Source of the DNA: Paracidovorax avenae
Lineage (GTDB): Bacteria; Pseudomonadota; Gammaproteobacteria; Burkholderiales; Burkholderiaceae_C
Direction of reading: 5' to 3'
Assembly: GCF_040892545.1 (NCBI RefSeq)
Contig: NZ_CP156079.1
Coordinates: 2,205,501-2,269,500, forward strand
DNA length: 64,000 nt
Positions within the stretch are counted from its first letter, which is position 1. Each line of letters starts with the position of its first letter. The notes beneath the pieces were generated by a model. It was not told the DNA's origin and did no database searches. It was given only the letters and a program-made list of their open reading frames with translations. This document shows positions 1 to 8,212 of the stretch, in pieces. A program made the translations under genes and the position numbers.

Positions 1-29
1 CATTTCACGATGCCGGTTTGTGTGGTCAT
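1..29 (-). CDS. Cold-shock protein, N-terminus only (runs off left edge)
   Basis: Only the first codons are in the window. Read on the minus strand, an AAAGGAAA ribosome site is followed by ATG at 27-29 and the residues MTTQTGIVK, then a TG that would begin Trp. This matches the start of CspA-type nucleic-acid chaperones (consensus M-x-x-G-x-VKWFN). The family protein is about 67-70 residues and melts RNA secondary structure in cold or stress. The gene would sit behind a roughly 300-base untranslated leader, also typical of csp genes. The call rests on nine residues, so it could be another protein. Confidence 0.55.
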
Positions 30-342
30 GTCGATTTCCTTTCGAGATTGCCGGAAGCCAAAAACGCATCCGGCGAAGAGACGCCAAGAAAATCACCAAG
101 GGAGGTTCGACACAGCCGCCGGAAAAACCGGGAGAAGCGGAAAAAAACCGATGCAATGAAGGCCTTGCACATATCAACGAGCCCATGGTACGCCCATTGC
201 CGACCGCGTGCCGGTTTCTCGAATTTATATTTTCCGGGCCGGGTTGTCCGCTGGCGCCCGGTGCTTGCAGGCAGGGCCCGCGTGCCGGCGCACAGGCCGT
301 GGCCTGGCGCCCATGCGCGGCGAGGGCGACCGGCCATCCCGC
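30..342 (-). other. Gene-free stretch, probable csp 5' leader and promoter
   Basis: No convincing ORF lies between the cold-shock start and the nudK stop codon. On the minus strand there is an AT-rich patch around 221-232 (TATAAAT in an otherwise GC-rich region), a candidate -10 element for the csp gene. Transcription from it would give a leader of about 190 bases. Long structured leaders are common for cold-shock mRNAs. No 3'-end terminator of nudK with a T-run is visible. Confidence 0.3.
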
Positions 343-951
343 TCAGTCGGGATCGCCGCCACGTCCTGCCTGGGGAAAGAGGTGCAGCGCGGCGTACTGC
401 AGCAGCATGATCGTCTTGCCGTCGCGTATCGACCCGGATTCGATCATGGCCAGCGCGTCGGCGATGCCGATCTCCAGCACGGCGATGTCCTCGCCTTCGG
501 CCGCGATGCCGCCGCCCGATGATTGCCGGTCTCCGGGCTGGTATTCACCGACGAAGAAATGCAGGCGCTCGGTCACCGATCCGGGGCTCATGAACGCATC
601 GAACACCTGGCGCACCTCGCGCACGCGGAAACCCGTTTCCTCTTCCACTTCGGCGCGGATGCGGTCTTCGGGCGCGGCGTCGTCGAGCAGGCCCGCAGGC
701 GTTTCGATCAGCAGGTCGTCGTGGCCGTTCACGAACGCGGGATAGCGGAACTGCCGGGTGAGGATGACGGTGCGGCGCTGCAGGTCGTAGAGGAGGATCG
801 TCGCCCCGTTGCCCCGGTCGTAGGTTTCGCGCGACTGGCGCTGCCAGCTGCCGTCGCTGCGCTGGAAGGAGAACGTGGTCTTCTTCAGGACGTACCAGTC
901 GTCCGAGAGGGTGGTGACATCTTCGATGCGGATACGGTGGGCGATGCTCAA
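343..951 (-). CDS. nudK: NudK-like Nudix hydrolase (GDP-mannose/ADP-ribose pyrophosphatase type)
   Basis: This 202-residue Nudix hydrolase probably cleaves a nucleotide-sugar pyrophosphate bond, as E. coli NudK (191 aa) does with GDP-mannose. The Nudix box is visible as GLLDD...RAEVEEETGF (G-x5-E-x7-RE-x2-EE-x-G with a V for E near the centre). The N-terminal YDRGNGAT block is typical of the NudK/ADPRase branch. I place the start at a TTG (949-951) because AGGAG sits six bases upstream and homology begins there; a longer reading to 1053 adds low-complexity Arg/Pro sequence. It lies downstream of the cyd operon on the same strand, 114 bases after cydX. Substrate is inferred from family only. 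Confidence 0.8.
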   Translation of the reverse strand: MSIAHRIRIEDVTTLSDDWYVLKKTTFSFQRSDGSWQRQSRETYDRGNGATILLYDLQRRTVILTRQFRYPAFVNGHDDLLIETPAGLLDDAAPEDRIRAEVEEETGFRVREVRQVFDAFMSPGSVTERLHFFVGEYQPGDRQSSGGGIAAEGEDIAVLEIGIADALAMIESGSIRDGKTIMLLQYAALHLFPQAGRGGDPD

Positions 952-1065
952 CGGGGTCTCCTGCCGCCTGGCGAGGCGGTGTCCCGGCAGTCTATCCACT
1001 GGCCGCGGATGCCCGCCGGGACGGTGCCGGGCAGGAGCACGGCCCCTGCCCATGGCGGCGCGCGG

Positions 1066-1206
1066 CTAGGCGCCCGGCTGCCGGCCGGGCCCGTGTCCCG
1101 AGGCCCGCTGCACGGCCTGGTCATCCATGAGTTCGTACCACATCGCGTTCAGCACGGCGAAGGCGGCGGCCAGGAGCAGGCCGAGTATCCAGGCGAAGTA
1201 CCACAT
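1066..1206 (-). CDS. cydX: Cytochrome bd oxidase small subunit CydX (YbgT/CbdX family)
   Basis: A 46-residue protein starting MWYFAWILG, the family signature (MWYFxWxLG), with one transmembrane helix at about residues 4-24 and a polar tail. CydX binds CydAB in the inner membrane and stabilises the haem b595/d site. It is preceded by AAAGGA seven bases before the ATG and lies 59 bases after cydB, the normal order cydA-cydB-cydX. The C-terminal tail is rich in Gly, Pro and Arg, slightly longer than the 37-residue E. coli protein. Confidence 0.93.
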   Translation of the reverse strand: MWYFAWILGLLLAAAFAVLNAMWYELMDDQAVQRASGHGPGRQPGA

Positions 1207-1271
1207 GGTGTTGTCCTTTCAGCATTCAGTCATTGATGGATCGGTTCGTTCATCCGGGGAGGGCGGGGCGG

Positions 1272-2426
1272 TCAGTAGGCGTGGTCGCCGTGGGTGATGT
1301 CGTGCGCGCGCACCTTGCCCCACATCACGCGGTACACCCAGCTGGTGTAGGCCAGGATCAGCGGGACGAAGATGACCGCGCACACCAGCATGATGAAGAG
1401 CGTCAGGTGGCTGGACGAGGCGTCCCACACCATGAGCGACGAGCGCGGGTCCAGCGAGGACGGCACGATGAACGGGAACATCGAGGCGCCGACGCTCAGC
1501 ACGATGCCGGCCACGGACAGGCCGCTGAAGACGATCGTGATGCCCTCCCACCGGGCGCGCAGGCCGGCGAGTGCCAGGAACGCGCCGGCGAAGCCCAGCG
1601 CGGGTGCCAGCATCGTCCACGGATGGCGCGCGTAGTTGGCGAACCAGCCGCCGGCCACGCCCGAGGCCACGGTCTTGGCCAGGGGATTGGAAGGGCCGTC
1701 GGCCACGTGGGCGCTGGTGAGCTGGTAGCCACCCACCAGCTTCCACAGCAGCACGCCGGCCAGCGCGTAGAGCGCGATGGTGGCGATGGCGGCCGCGGTG
1801 GCGAAGCGGCGCGAGCGATCAGCCACGGGGCCTTCGGTCTTGAGCGCCAGCCAGGCGCCGCCGTGCATGGCCAGCATGGCCACGGAGACCAGCCCTGCCA
1901 GCAGCGCGAACGGGTTCAGCAGGCCGGGGAAGCTGCCTTCATAGACCATGCGCATGTCCCCCGTGAAGCGGAAGGGCACGCCCTGCAGCACGTTGCCCAG
2001 GGCCACGCCGAAGATCAGCGCGGGCACGAAGCCGCCGATGAACAGCGCCCAGTCCCAGGTCCCGCGCCATGCGGCGCCCTCGCGCTTGCTGCGGTACTTG
2101 AAACCCACGGGCCGCAGGATCAGCGCGAACAGGGTGGCGAACATCGCCAGGTAGAAGCCCGAGAACGACATCGCGTAAATGTGCGGCCAGGCGGCGAAGA
2201 TGGCGCCGCCGCCCAGGATCAGCCAGACCTGGTTGCCTTCCCACACGGGGCCGACGGTGTTGATGACCACGCGGCGCTCCAGGTCGGTGCGCGCCACGAA
2301 GGGCAGCAGCGTGCCCACGCCCAGGTCGAAGCCGTCGGTGACGGCGAAGCCCACCAGCAGCACGCCCAGCAGCAGCCACCAGATGACGCGCAGGGTGTCG
2401 TAGTCGAGAAGGGTATGAAGAATCAT
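1272..2426 (-). CDS. cydB: Cytochrome bd ubiquinol oxidase subunit II
   Basis: 384 residues, close to the usual 379. A polytopic inner-membrane protein beginning MILHTLLDYDTLRVIWWLL, with the CydB hallmarks GFDLGVG and EGNQVWLILGGGA near the N-terminus and a Trp/Tyr-rich C-terminus. With CydA it forms the high-affinity quinol oxidase that reduces O2 to water without pumping protons. Its ATG overlaps the cydA stop by four bases (ATGA), showing tight translational coupling. The stop at 1272 is followed by cydX. Confidence 0.97.
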   Translation of the reverse strand: MILHTLLDYDTLRVIWWLLLGVLLVGFAVTDGFDLGVGTLLPFVARTDLERRVVINTVGPVWEGNQVWLILGGGAIFAAWPHIYAMSFSGFYLAMFATLFALILRPVGFKYRSKREGAAWRGTWDWALFIGGFVPALIFGVALGNVLQGVPFRFTGDMRMVYEGSFPGLLNPFALLAGLVSVAMLAMHGGAWLALKTEGPVADRSRRFATAAAIATIALYALAGVLLWKLVGGYQLTSAHVADGPSNPLAKTVASGVAGGWFANYARHPWTMLAPALGFAGAFLALAGLRARWEGITIVFSGLSVAGIVLSVGASMFPFIVPSSLDPRSSLMVWDASSSHLTLFIMLVCAVIFVPLILAYTSWVYRVMWGKVRAHDITHGDHAY

Positions 2427-4048
2427 GCTGCGTCTCCGGCGGGTTCGAAGGTGGTGGGTTGCGACGTGCCGGGGGGCACGGCGCCGATCAGCGGCGCGGC
2501 GGCGCCGTGCGAGAGGGGCGTTTCTGGTTCCGGCCCCTTGCGGATGGCCTTGAGCATGAGCTTCATCTCCACCACGATCAGCACCGTGTAGATGGCGGCG
2601 AAGCCCAGCAGCGTGAACAGCACGGTGCCCGCGCCCAGTTCGGACACGGCCACGGCCGTGGGCAGCACGCCTTCCACGGCCCAGGGCTGGCGGCCCAGCT
2701 CGGCCACGATCCAGCCGCACTCGGCGGCGATCCAGGGCAGGGGGATGGACCACACGGCCAGCTTCAGCAGCCAGGGATGGGCATCGAGCCGGCGACGGGC
2801 CGAGAGCCAGAAGAAGACGGCGTTGAGCACGATGAAGAACATGCCCAGTCCCACCATCACCCGGAACGACCAGTAGAGCGGCGCGACCTGCGGCACCGTG
2901 TCCCAGGCGGCCTGGGCGATCTGCGCCTCGGTGGCCCGGCGCGGGTCGTCCACGTAGCGCTTGAGGAGCAGGGCGTAGCCCAGCCGGCGGCCGTGCAGCT
3001 CGAACACCATGCGGGCATGGTTCGGGATGGCCGCGTCCGAGCCGGCGGCGCGGATCTGCTGCAGCGCGTCGTAGGCCTGGATGCCGTCGCGGATGTTGCC
3101 CTCGGCCTGCTTGACCAGATTGTTGATGCCGGGGATCTGCGTATCCAGCGATCGCGTGCCGATGAGACCCATCACCCAGGGGATGTGCACCGCGTAGTGT
3201 GTCTTGCGCGCTTCCTGGTCGGGCCAGCCGATGGCGGTGAACGATGCCGGCGCGGGCTCGGTGTCCCACATGGCCTCGACCGCCGCGAGCTTCATCTTCT
3301 GGTGTTCGCTGGTGGCATAGCCGCTCTCGTCGCCCAGCACCACCACCGACAAAGAGGCTGCCAGGCCGAACGAGGCGGCCACGGTCATCGAGCGCCTGGC
3401 CAGCTCGACGTGCCGGCCCCGGCGCAGGTACCAGGCCGAAACGCCCAGCACGAAGAGCGCCGCGATCGTGTAGCCCGCCGATACGGTGTGCACGAACTTG
3501 GCCTGCGCCACCGGGTTGAACACCACGTCGTAGAAGCTGTCCACTTCCATGCGCAGGGTCTGCGGGTTGAGCTTCGCACCCACGGGGTTCTGCATCCAGC
3601 CATTGGCGATCAGGATCCACAGGGCCGAGAAGTTGGTGCCCAGTGCGACCAGCCAGGTCACCACGCAATGCGCCACCTTGGACATGCGCTCCCAGCCGAA
3701 GAAGAACATGCCGACGAAGGTCGCCTCCAGGAAGAAGGCCATCAGCCCTTCGATGGCCAGCGGCGCGCCGAAGACGTCGCCCACGTAGTGGCTGTAGTAG
3801 CTCCAGTTCATGCCGAACTGGAACTCCATGACGATCCCGGTGGACACGCCCAGCGCGAAGTTGATGCCGAACAGCACGCCCCAGAACTTGGTCATCTGGC
3901 GCCAGACGGTGCGGCCGGTCATCACGTAGACCGTCTCCATGATGGCCAGCAGCACGGCCAGCCCGATCGTGAGCGGCACGAAAAGAAAGTGGTAGAGCGC
4001 GGTCATCGCGAACTGCAGTCGCGACAGGCCGACGACGTCGAGGTCCAT
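2423..4048 (-). CDS. cydA: Cytochrome bd ubiquinol oxidase subunit I
   Basis: 541 residues carrying the three haems of cytochrome bd. Visible landmarks are the haem ligand His in MTALYHFLFVPLTIG (about residue 20), the GDVFGAPLAIEGLMAFFLE segment with conserved Glu residues, FVHTVSAGY (haem b558 His), a long quinol-binding Q-loop with KLAAVEAMWDTEPAPA, the axial Met region FRVMVGLGM, and GRQPW near the C-terminal third. The long Q-loop puts it in the E. coli-like L-subfamily. It sits 37 bases after cydC and overlaps cydB by four bases, so assembly factors and structural genes form one minus-strand operon. Confidence 0.98.
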   Translation of the reverse strand: MDLDVVGLSRLQFAMTALYHFLFVPLTIGLAVLLAIMETVYVMTGRTVWRQMTKFWGVLFGINFALGVSTGIVMEFQFGMNWSYYSHYVGDVFGAPLAIEGLMAFFLEATFVGMFFFGWERMSKVAHCVVTWLVALGTNFSALWILIANGWMQNPVGAKLNPQTLRMEVDSFYDVVFNPVAQAKFVHTVSAGYTIAALFVLGVSAWYLRRGRHVELARRSMTVAASFGLAASLSVVVLGDESGYATSEHQKMKLAAVEAMWDTEPAPASFTAIGWPDQEARKTHYAVHIPWVMGLIGTRSLDTQIPGINNLVKQAEGNIRDGIQAYDALQQIRAAGSDAAIPNHARMVFELHGRRLGYALLLKRYVDDPRRATEAQIAQAAWDTVPQVAPLYWSFRVMVGLGMFFIVLNAVFFWLSARRRLDAHPWLLKLAVWSIPLPWIAAECGWIVAELGRQPWAVEGVLPTAVAVSELGAGTVLFTLLGFAAIYTVLIVVEMKLMLKAIRKGPEPETPLSHGAAAPLIGAVPPGTSQPTTFEPAGDAA

Positions 4049-4085
4049 GGTGGAAATCCTTTCTTGGAGGGAAAACAGCGTTGAA

Positions 4086-5801
4086 TCAGTGGGCGCGCAA
4101 TGCCCGCAGCGCGGCGTCGAACGACGGCGTGCCGCGCTGGTGCTGCGCGGCGATGCGTCCGTGCTCGATCACCACGAGCCGGTCGGCGAGGCAGGCTTCG
4201 CGGCGCAGGTGCGTGGCGATCAGGAGGGTCTTTTGCGCGGCATGCCGGTCCAGCCGGGCGAGCACGTCGCAGGCCGTCGGGCCGTCCAGGCCTTCGGTGG
4301 GTTCGTCCAGCAGCCAGAAGCCGGACGGATGCAGCAGCAGCCGCGCCAGTGCGAGGCGGCGCGCCTGCCCGCCCGACAGGCCCAGCCCGCCTTCGCCGAG
4401 GCGGGTGTCCAGGCCGTGTTCCAGCTGCTGGACGTCGCCGGCCAGGCCGCTGGCCTGCAGCGCCGTCCAGAGCCGGTCGTCGGTGGCAGCGGGGTCGGCC
4501 AGCCGCAGGTTGTCGCGGATGCTGTCCTGGAACAGTTCGGTCCTCTGGGTGAGCCAGGTGCAGGGTCGTGCCTGCACGGTGCCCGCGCGCGCGGGCAGTT
4601 CGCCCGCGACCAGCGACAGCAGCGTGGATTTGCCTGCGCCGCTCGCACCCACCACGGCCACCCGTTCGCCGGGGGCCAGGCGCAGGTCGATGCCGCGCAA
4701 TACCGGCGCGCCGGTGGCCGCGCCGCCGGCCTCGACGCCCGCGAGGCAGGCGGCGGCTTCGAGGCCGGAGGCCGCATGGCGGGGACGCGGCGCGCGCTGC
4801 TCCGTGGCCGGCCCGGCCCATCGGGGAGCCAGGCGGCGCGCGGCCAGCATGCTGCGGCCGGCCTCCAGTGCGCCCCGGCGCAATGCCTGGAAGGGCTCCA
4901 GCGCGGCGAGCGCCGTCAGCAGGGCCAGCGCCGCGAGCGGTGCGCCCAGCGCTCCTGCCCCCGCCAGAGCGCCGGCCGCGAGCAGGACGCCGGCCACGCC
5001 CAGGTGCCCGGACACGGCATGGAACCATCCGCAGCGGGTGTCGATGCGATGGAGTTCGTCGTCGGCGCCTGCGAGGCGGGCGTCGGTCCGTGCGATGTCC
5101 TGGCACTGCGCCGGCAACTGCCCGGTCATGGCCAGTTCGGTCTGGCCTGCGACGAGGTCGATGGCCTGCGCGCGCAGCCGCTCCATGCCCAGGGCGCGGC
5201 GCAGCGCGGCGGCTCGCGCCCGGCGGGCCGCGAGGAGGGCCGCGCCGCCGCCGCACCCCATCAGCCAGGCGAACGCTGCGGCGCCCAGGCGTGCATCCAG
5301 GGCGCCCAGTACGCCGGCCGCCAGCAGCGCCGCGCCGAAGGCGGCGGCGGCGGGCACCAGCACGCGCAGGTAGATGGATTCCAGCGCGTCGATGTCCTGT
5401 GTGAGCCGAAAGAGCAGGCGCGCCGGACGGCGCAGCAGCGCCTGCGCAGCCTGCGGGCGGGCCCAGCCCCGCAGCAGGCGCTCGCGCAGCGCGGCCAGCA
5501 CGGCCAGGGTGGCATCGTGGGTCACGATGCGTTCGGCGTACCGGCCCGCGGTGCGCCCCAGCGCCAGCAGGCGGATGCCGGCGCTGGGCATGAACACATT
5601 GAATGCCGCGGCGGCACCGCTGGCCAGGCCGGCGAGCGCGGTCGCCGTGATGAACCAGCCGGAGAGGCCGAGCAGGGCCATGCCCGCCAGCACCGTGGCG
5701 CACGACAGCGCCGCACCGAGCAGCATCCGGCGGCCGCCTGCTTCCATGAAAAGGCGCAGCACCGCGGCCAGCGCATGGCGGGACCGGGCGTGGGCGTTCA
5801 T
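4086..5801 (-). CDS. cydC: Heterodimeric cysteine/glutathione ABC exporter, CydC subunit
   Basis: 571 residues: six-helix ABC membrane domain (about 15-310) followed by a nucleotide-binding domain with Walker A GASGAGKST, signature LSGGQ and Walker B FWLLDEP. CydDC exports thiols to the periplasm and is needed to mature cytochrome bd and c-type cytochromes. The ATG at 5799-5801 overlaps the cydD stop (ATGA), so the two subunits are coupled. Position directly upstream of cydAB supports the CydC call over other type-1 ABC exporters. Confidence 0.93.
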   Translation of the reverse strand: MNAHARSRHALAAVLRLFMEAGGRRMLLGAALSCATVLAGMALLGLSGWFITATALAGLASGAAAAFNVFMPSAGIRLLALGRTAGRYAERIVTHDATLAVLAALRERLLRGWARPQAAQALLRRPARLLFRLTQDIDALESIYLRVLVPAAAAFGAALLAAGVLGALDARLGAAAFAWLMGCGGGAALLAARRARAAALRRALGMERLRAQAIDLVAGQTELAMTGQLPAQCQDIARTDARLAGADDELHRIDTRCGWFHAVSGHLGVAGVLLAAGALAGAGALGAPLAALALLTALAALEPFQALRRGALEAGRSMLAARRLAPRWAGPATEQRAPRPRHAASGLEAAACLAGVEAGGAATGAPVLRGIDLRLAPGERVAVVGASGAGKSTLLSLVAGELPARAGTVQARPCTWLTQRTELFQDSIRDNLRLADPAATDDRLWTALQASGLAGDVQQLEHGLDTRLGEGGLGLSGGQARRLALARLLLHPSGFWLLDEPTEGLDGPTACDVLARLDRHAAQKTLLIATHLRREACLADRLVVIEHGRIAAQHQRGTPSFDAALRALRAH

Positions 5802-7531
5802 GCGGCCCTCCGGTGCGTGCACGCGGTGTCGATGCATCCGATGTCGATGACGCGGCCGATGCGGGCCGCCAGAGCCCTGTCGTGCGTCGCGACGATGAGC
5901 GTGCGGCCGTGTGCCATGTGCGCCAGGGAGTCGGCCACGGCCAGGGCGGTCCCGTGGTCCAGGTGCGCGGTCGGCTCGTCGAGAAGCCACAGGTCGGCCT
6001 GCGGCGTCGCGGCAGCGCGGGCCAGAGCCAGCCGGACTGTTTCTCCACCGGACAGCCCCGCTCCGCCTTCCCCCAGCGGGGTTTCCGGCGGCAGGGGGGC
6101 TCCCCGCTCCAGGCCGGCACGGCGCAGTGCGGCGGCGACATCGCTGCGCGAGATGTCCTGCCGGTGCAACGCGACGTTGTCATGCAGGGAGCCCGCGAAG
6201 ACGTGCGGCTTCTGCCCCACCCAGGCCATGCGCCGGCGCAGGGCGGCGGCACTGCCGCCGTCCAGCGGGATGCCATCGATGCGCACCGTCCCGCCGCCCG
6301 CCGGGACCAGCCCGGCGATGAGCGACAGCAGGGTGGACTTGCCTGCCCCGCTGGCACCGACGAGCGCCACGTGCTCACCCGCGCCGATGTGCAGGTGCGC
6401 TGCTTCGAAGACGGTATTGCCGCCGGGATGCGCGAAGCCCAGCCCTTCGATGTCCACGGCCGGCGGAGGCGGCGCCGCGCTGCCCGGTGCTGCGGCGCAA
6501 GCATCCAGTGCGCCGGGCAGGGGCAGGCGCGCGCCGCGCAGTGCGGCGAGCGCCTGCAGCGCGGCCCGGCCAGCGGCCCGGTCGTGCCAGGCGGCCGACA
6601 GGTCGCGCAGCGGTTCGAAAAATGCCGGTGCCAGCAGCAGGATGAACAGCCCCTGTCCCAGTCCCAGCGGCCGGCCCCAGGTGCCCACGCCGATCTGGCC
6701 CAGCAGGTGGAAGCCGACATACACCGCCACGAAGGCCACCGCGAGCGCCGAGAACAACTCCAGCGAGGCCGAAGACAGGAACGCGATGCGCAGCACACGC
6801 ATGGTGCGCCGCCGGAGGTCCTCGGCCGAGGCGCGCAGGCGCAGGGCCGTGGCATCCACCGCGCCCAGCGCGCGCAGGGTGCTCAGGCCGCGCAGGCGAT
6901 CGAGCAGGAAGCCGTTCATTCCTCCGAGCGCCTGCAGCTGTTCCGCGCTGGCCGCCTGGGCACGCCAGCCGATCAGCGCCATGGCTGCCGGAATCAGCGG
7001 TGCGGCGGCGACCAGGATCAGTGCGGCAGCCCAGGACACGCCCGCGACGGCCAATGCGATCGCGGCCGGCACGGCCATCACGCGCCAGCGCGCGGGCTCG
7101 TAGCGCAGCAGCCACGGCAGCAGGGTGTCGGCCTGCTCGGCGACGGCGCTGGCGGCCAGGCCGGAGGCGGGCCGCCCGCGGTCCAGCGGCGAACTGCCGG
7201 CCAGCGCGGCACAGGCCTGACCGCGCAACTGGCTGATGTAGCGCCGCGACGCAGCGAAGATTCTCCGGGCACCCCAGGCTTCGCTGGTGGCGCGCGCGGC
7301 ACCCAGTGCCGCGTAGGCCGCCGCAGGCCAGGCCACGTCGTGCCAGCCGCCGCCGGTGGCCAGGCGATGCACGGCCCAGGCCAGCAGGGCCGCCTGGGGC
7401 AGCCACAGCAGGGACGCCGCGGCGATGCAGGCTGCGCCGGCCCGGTATCCGGGGGGCGGATCGAAGCGTGGAGGCGGCGGCTCCGCGGGCGCTTCGGCCG
7501 TGGGCGTGCCTGCCGCTGCAGGATGGGGCAT
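5798..7531 (-). CDS. cydD: Heterodimeric cysteine/glutathione ABC exporter, CydD subunit
   Basis: 577 residues, with an N-terminal Pro/Ala-rich stretch, the ABC transmembrane domain to about residue 330, then Walker A GASGAGKST, signature LSGGE and Walker B LWLLDEP. Partner of CydC in exporting cysteine or glutathione. I chose ATG 7531 (MPHPAAAG) because CTGGAGAG lies five bases upstream; an ATG seven codons earlier lacks this. It is the second gene of the minus-strand run, 102 bases after the DUF2946-like gene. Confidence 0.92.
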   Translation of the reverse strand: MPHPAAAGTPTAEAPAEPPPPRFDPPPGYRAGAACIAAASLLWLPQAALLAWAVHRLATGGGWHDVAWPAAAYAALGAARATSEAWGARRIFAASRRYISQLRGQACAALAGSSPLDRGRPASGLAASAVAEQADTLLPWLLRYEPARWRVMAVPAAIALAVAGVSWAAALILVAAAPLIPAAMALIGWRAQAASAEQLQALGGMNGFLLDRLRGLSTLRALGAVDATALRLRASAEDLRRRTMRVLRIAFLSSASLELFSALAVAFVAVYVGFHLLGQIGVGTWGRPLGLGQGLFILLLAPAFFEPLRDLSAAWHDRAAGRAALQALAALRGARLPLPGALDACAAAPGSAAPPPPAVDIEGLGFAHPGGNTVFEAAHLHIGAGEHVALVGASGAGKSTLLSLIAGLVPAGGGTVRIDGIPLDGGSAAALRRRMAWVGQKPHVFAGSLHDNVALHRQDISRSDVAAALRRAGLERGAPLPPETPLGEGGAGLSGGETVRLALARAAATPQADLWLLDEPTAHLDHGTALAVADSLAHMAHGRTLIVATHDRALAARIGRVIDIGCIDTACTHRRAA

Positions 7532-7633
7532 GGAAACTCTCCAGAAAGGCAATCGCGGAGGGCGGCGCGCAGGCCGGCCTGCCCGTTGCCGGTGGCGGCG
7601 GGCAGCGGCTGGCGGACCGCGGAGGAGGGGGCG

Positions 7634-8014
7634 TCAGTAAAGGCGCGGGGGCGCGCGGCTGGGGTGCGCGGACCAGACCGCCACCAGCCGGGGCGGCAAC
7701 GGCAGGCACGTCGCAGGCATGCCACGCGCGGCGGTGCCGGCAACGACCGGCGTGCCGGGCGCGCACGCGATGGCGGGCACGTCCTGCGGCAGCCGGCAGA
7801 AGGGACAATCCATGCCCGAAGGCAGTGCGTGGTCGGCGGGCAGGCCTTGCGTGTCCGCCGCCATCAGGCGGGGGCCCTGCGAGGTGCAGACCTCGATCCA
7901 GGTCTTTCCGGCCGGGGCGGCCAGCATGCTGCTCCACGCCGGCATGAGGCTCCCCCACAGGATGGCCACGATGGCCAGCCAGAGGAAAAGGGAGCGCGGA
8001 CGGTGCCGGGACAT
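7634..8014 (-). CDS. DUF2946-like membrane-anchored protein with DCPFC motif
   Basis: 126 residues. A hydrophobic segment at about 10-30 (LFLWLAIVAILWGSLMPAW) anchors or exports the rest. The central motif MDCPFCRLP, preceded by LPSG, is the signature of DUF2946 proteins, which tend to lie near metal or copper-linked genes; the Cys pair may bind metal or be redox active. Biochemical role unknown. It leads the cydDCABX run, which suggests a link to oxidase maturation. The start at 8014 has no clear ribosome site; a GTG at 8107 would add 31 residues that read across the operator-like palindrome at 8063-8078, so I prefer the short form. Confidence 0.6.
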   Translation of the reverse strand: MSRHRPRSLFLWLAIVAILWGSLMPAWSSMLAAPAGKTWIEVCTSQGPRLMAADTQGLPADHALPSGMDCPFCRLPQDVPAIACAPGTPVVAGTAARGMPATCLPLPPRLVAVWSAHPSRAPPRLY

Positions 8015-8058
8015 ACGGGTGGGGCGTCGGCTTCGCAGCTGTGCTGCAAAGGGTTCCA

Positions 8059-8078
8059 AAAATTCAGAAATCTCTGAA
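8059..8078. promoter_or_regulatory. Palindromic operator candidate, cyd-proximal site
   Basis: A perfect inverted repeat, TTCAGA at 8063-8068 and TCTGAA at 8073-8078 with spacer AATC. It starts 44 bases upstream of the DUF2946-like start, in the divergent promoter region. The 12-mer AAAATTCAGAAA (8059-8070) recurs in inverted orientation as TTTCTGAATTTT at 8181-8192 beside the regulator gene. Two copies of the same element flanking one divergent promoter region suggest a shared operator, most simply for the GbsR-type regulator itself. The binding protein is inferred. Confidence 0.5.
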
Positions 8079-8116
8079 ATTCTAGGTGCCGCTGCGAGCC
8101 GCGTCACTGGAAAGTC

Positions 8117-8159
8117 TTGATCCCGGGCAAGAACAGGGCTTACGTTTGATGCAGGACAA
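8117..8159. promoter_or_regulatory. Two weak FNR/Anr-like boxes
   Basis: Two sequences match 8 of 10 positions of the FNR consensus TTGAT-N4-ATCAA: TTGAT-CCCG-GGCAA at 8117-8130 and TTGAT-GCAG-GACAA at 8146-8159. Each has a perfect left half and a degraded right half. cydAB operons are classically controlled by oxygen regulators, which makes such sites plausible between cydDCABX and its neighbour, but the second half-sites are poor. Confidence 0.25.
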
Positions 8160-8173
8160 GAGTCCGTGTGATA

Positions 8174-8212
8174 ATGAAACTTTCTGAATTTTCGAAAATT
8201 TCAATAAATTGA
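8174..8212 (+). other. 12-codon upstream ORF coupled to the regulator start
   Basis: ATG at 8174 opens a 12-residue reading frame (MKLSEFSKISIN) whose TGA stop overlaps the TTG start of the GbsR-type gene (TTGA at 8209-8212). The regulator start itself has no visible ribosome site, so translation of this leader could feed the downstream start. The frame also runs through the palindrome at 8187-8200. It may be chance. Confidence 0.25.
8181..8200. promoter_or_regulatory. Palindromic operator candidate, regulator-proximal site
   Basis: A perfect 14-bp palindrome, AATTTTCGAAAATT (8187-8200), is joined on its left to the element TTTCTGAATTTT (8181-8192) that is shared in inverted form with 8059-8070. 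It ends eight bases before the regulator start codon, a position suited to autorepression. Confidence 0.45.

Noticed and set aside
1233..2591. Long plus-strand ORF opposite cydB (452 aa)
   Set aside because: His/Gln/Arg-rich low-quality composition, no family features, and fully antisense to cydB and cydA, whose residues are conserved. A shadow of high GC.
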